Source of the DNA: JANPEZ01 sp031423155
Lineage (GTDB): Bacteria > Actinomycetota > UBA4738 > HRBIN12
Direction of reading: 5' to 3'
Length of the DNA: 6,650 nucleotides
NCBI GenBank assembly: GCA_031423155.1
Contig: JANPEZ010000031.1
Coordinates: 1-6,650 of the forward strand
Shown: positions 6,253-6,650 of the stretch, in pieces
How positions within the stretch are numbered: the first letter of the stretch is position 1
Layout of the letters: the number at the start of each line of letters is the position of its first letter
Translations under genes and position numbers: made by a program
The notes under the pieces: generated by a model
The model's input: only the letters and a program-made list of their open reading frames with translations
Told to the model about the DNA's origin: nothing
The model's database searches: none

Positions 6253-6650
6253 ATGAACATCCACGAGTACCAGGCCAAGGAACTGCTGAAGAGTTACGGC
6301 GTGCCCGTACCTCCGGGCGAGGTCATCTACTCAGAGCGCGCCGCCGGTCGCGTCGCGGAGGAGCTCGGCGGTAACCGCTGGGTCATCAAGGCTCAGATCC
6401 ACGCGGGCGGACGCGGCAAAGCCGGCGGAGTCAAGCTCGCTAACACTCCGGCAAAGGTGGCCGAACTGGCCGATCAGATGATCGGTACCACGCTCGTCAC
6501 CGGGCAGACCAGACCTGAGGGACAGCACGTCAGCCGCGTGCTGGTCGAGCGTGCGACTCGGATAGAACGTGAGCTGTATATCGGGTTCCTGGTCGACCGG
6601 GTATCGCAGAAGGTCGTCGTTATCGCCTCGGCTGCAGGAGGTATCGACAT
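6253..6650 (+). CDS. mtkA: ATP-grasp CoA ligase beta subunit, partial: malate thiokinase MtkA or succinyl-CoA synthetase SucC
   Basis: The first 132 residues of a CoA ligase beta subunit are visible; the gene continues past the right edge. It opens with the family signature MNIHEYQAKELL and carries the ATP-grasp nucleotide-binding segment around K46-K61 (IKAQIHAGGRGKAGGVKL), then RLVERAT-type and ERELYIGFLVDR segments, ending in IASAAGGID. Such enzymes couple ATP hydrolysis to thioester formation: malate plus CoA to malyl-CoA for MtkAB, or the succinate reaction for SucCD. Residues that separate the two lie outside the window. Position directly after malyl-CoA lyase and a glyoxylate aminotransferase favours MtkA, since malyl-CoA is the lyase substrate. 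MtkA and MclA are also clustered in Methylobacterium. An alpha-subunit gene (mtkB/sucD) is expected next. The start at 6253 has a good ribosome site. Confidence 0.85.
   Translation, partial: MNIHEYQAKELLKSYGVPVPPGEVIYSERAAGRVAEELGGNRWVIKAQIHAGGRGKAGGVKLANTPAKVAELADQMIGTTLVTGQTRPEGQHVSRVLVERATRIERELYIGFLVDRVSQKVVVIASAAGGID

Overview
The window is GC-rich and densely coded, with short gaps between genes and no stretch over about 150 bases without a gene. I see no tRNA, rRNA, insertion sequence or CRISPR array. The cyclophilin, the YyaL-type protein and the two NarL-type regulators look to me most like those of Actinomycetota or a similar high-GC, probably environmental, lineage. That is an impression from remembered sequences, not a search result.

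Left block, minus strand (1-1236): two consecutive response regulator genes of the receiver plus LuxR-type helix-turn-helix kind, 23 bases apart. The upstream one (580-1236) is complete. The downstream one (1-556) runs off the left edge inside its DNA-binding domain. No sensor kinase is visible. A 65-base divergent gap separates them from the plus-strand genes.

Middle block, plus strand (1302-3922): a complete YyaL/SPATA20-like protein (DUF255 thioredoxin-like domain followed by an alpha/alpha-barrel region), then a cytoplasmic single-domain cyclophilin. Both are probably housekeeping genes.

Right block, plus strand (4070-6650): a three-gene run consisting of an AGXT-type class V glyoxylate aminotransferase, malyl-CoA lyase, and the start of an ATP-grasp CoA ligase beta subunit (malate thiokinase or succinyl-CoA synthetase). 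The 147-base region before it holds a perfect 16-base palindrome of TetR-operator type (3999-4014), overlapping candidate promoter elements. Together the enzymes would link malate, malyl-CoA, acetyl-CoA plus glyoxylate, and glycine. This is the glyoxylate-regenerating part of the serine cycle for one-carbon assimilation. Run alone, it amounts to an ATP-dependent cleavage of malate to acetyl-CoA and glyoxylate.

The most interesting point is this regulated partial serine-cycle operon beside genes of apparently actinobacterial character, using an AGXT-like enzyme where methylotrophic proteobacteria use the distinct Sga type. The rest of the pathway, if present, lies to the right of the window.
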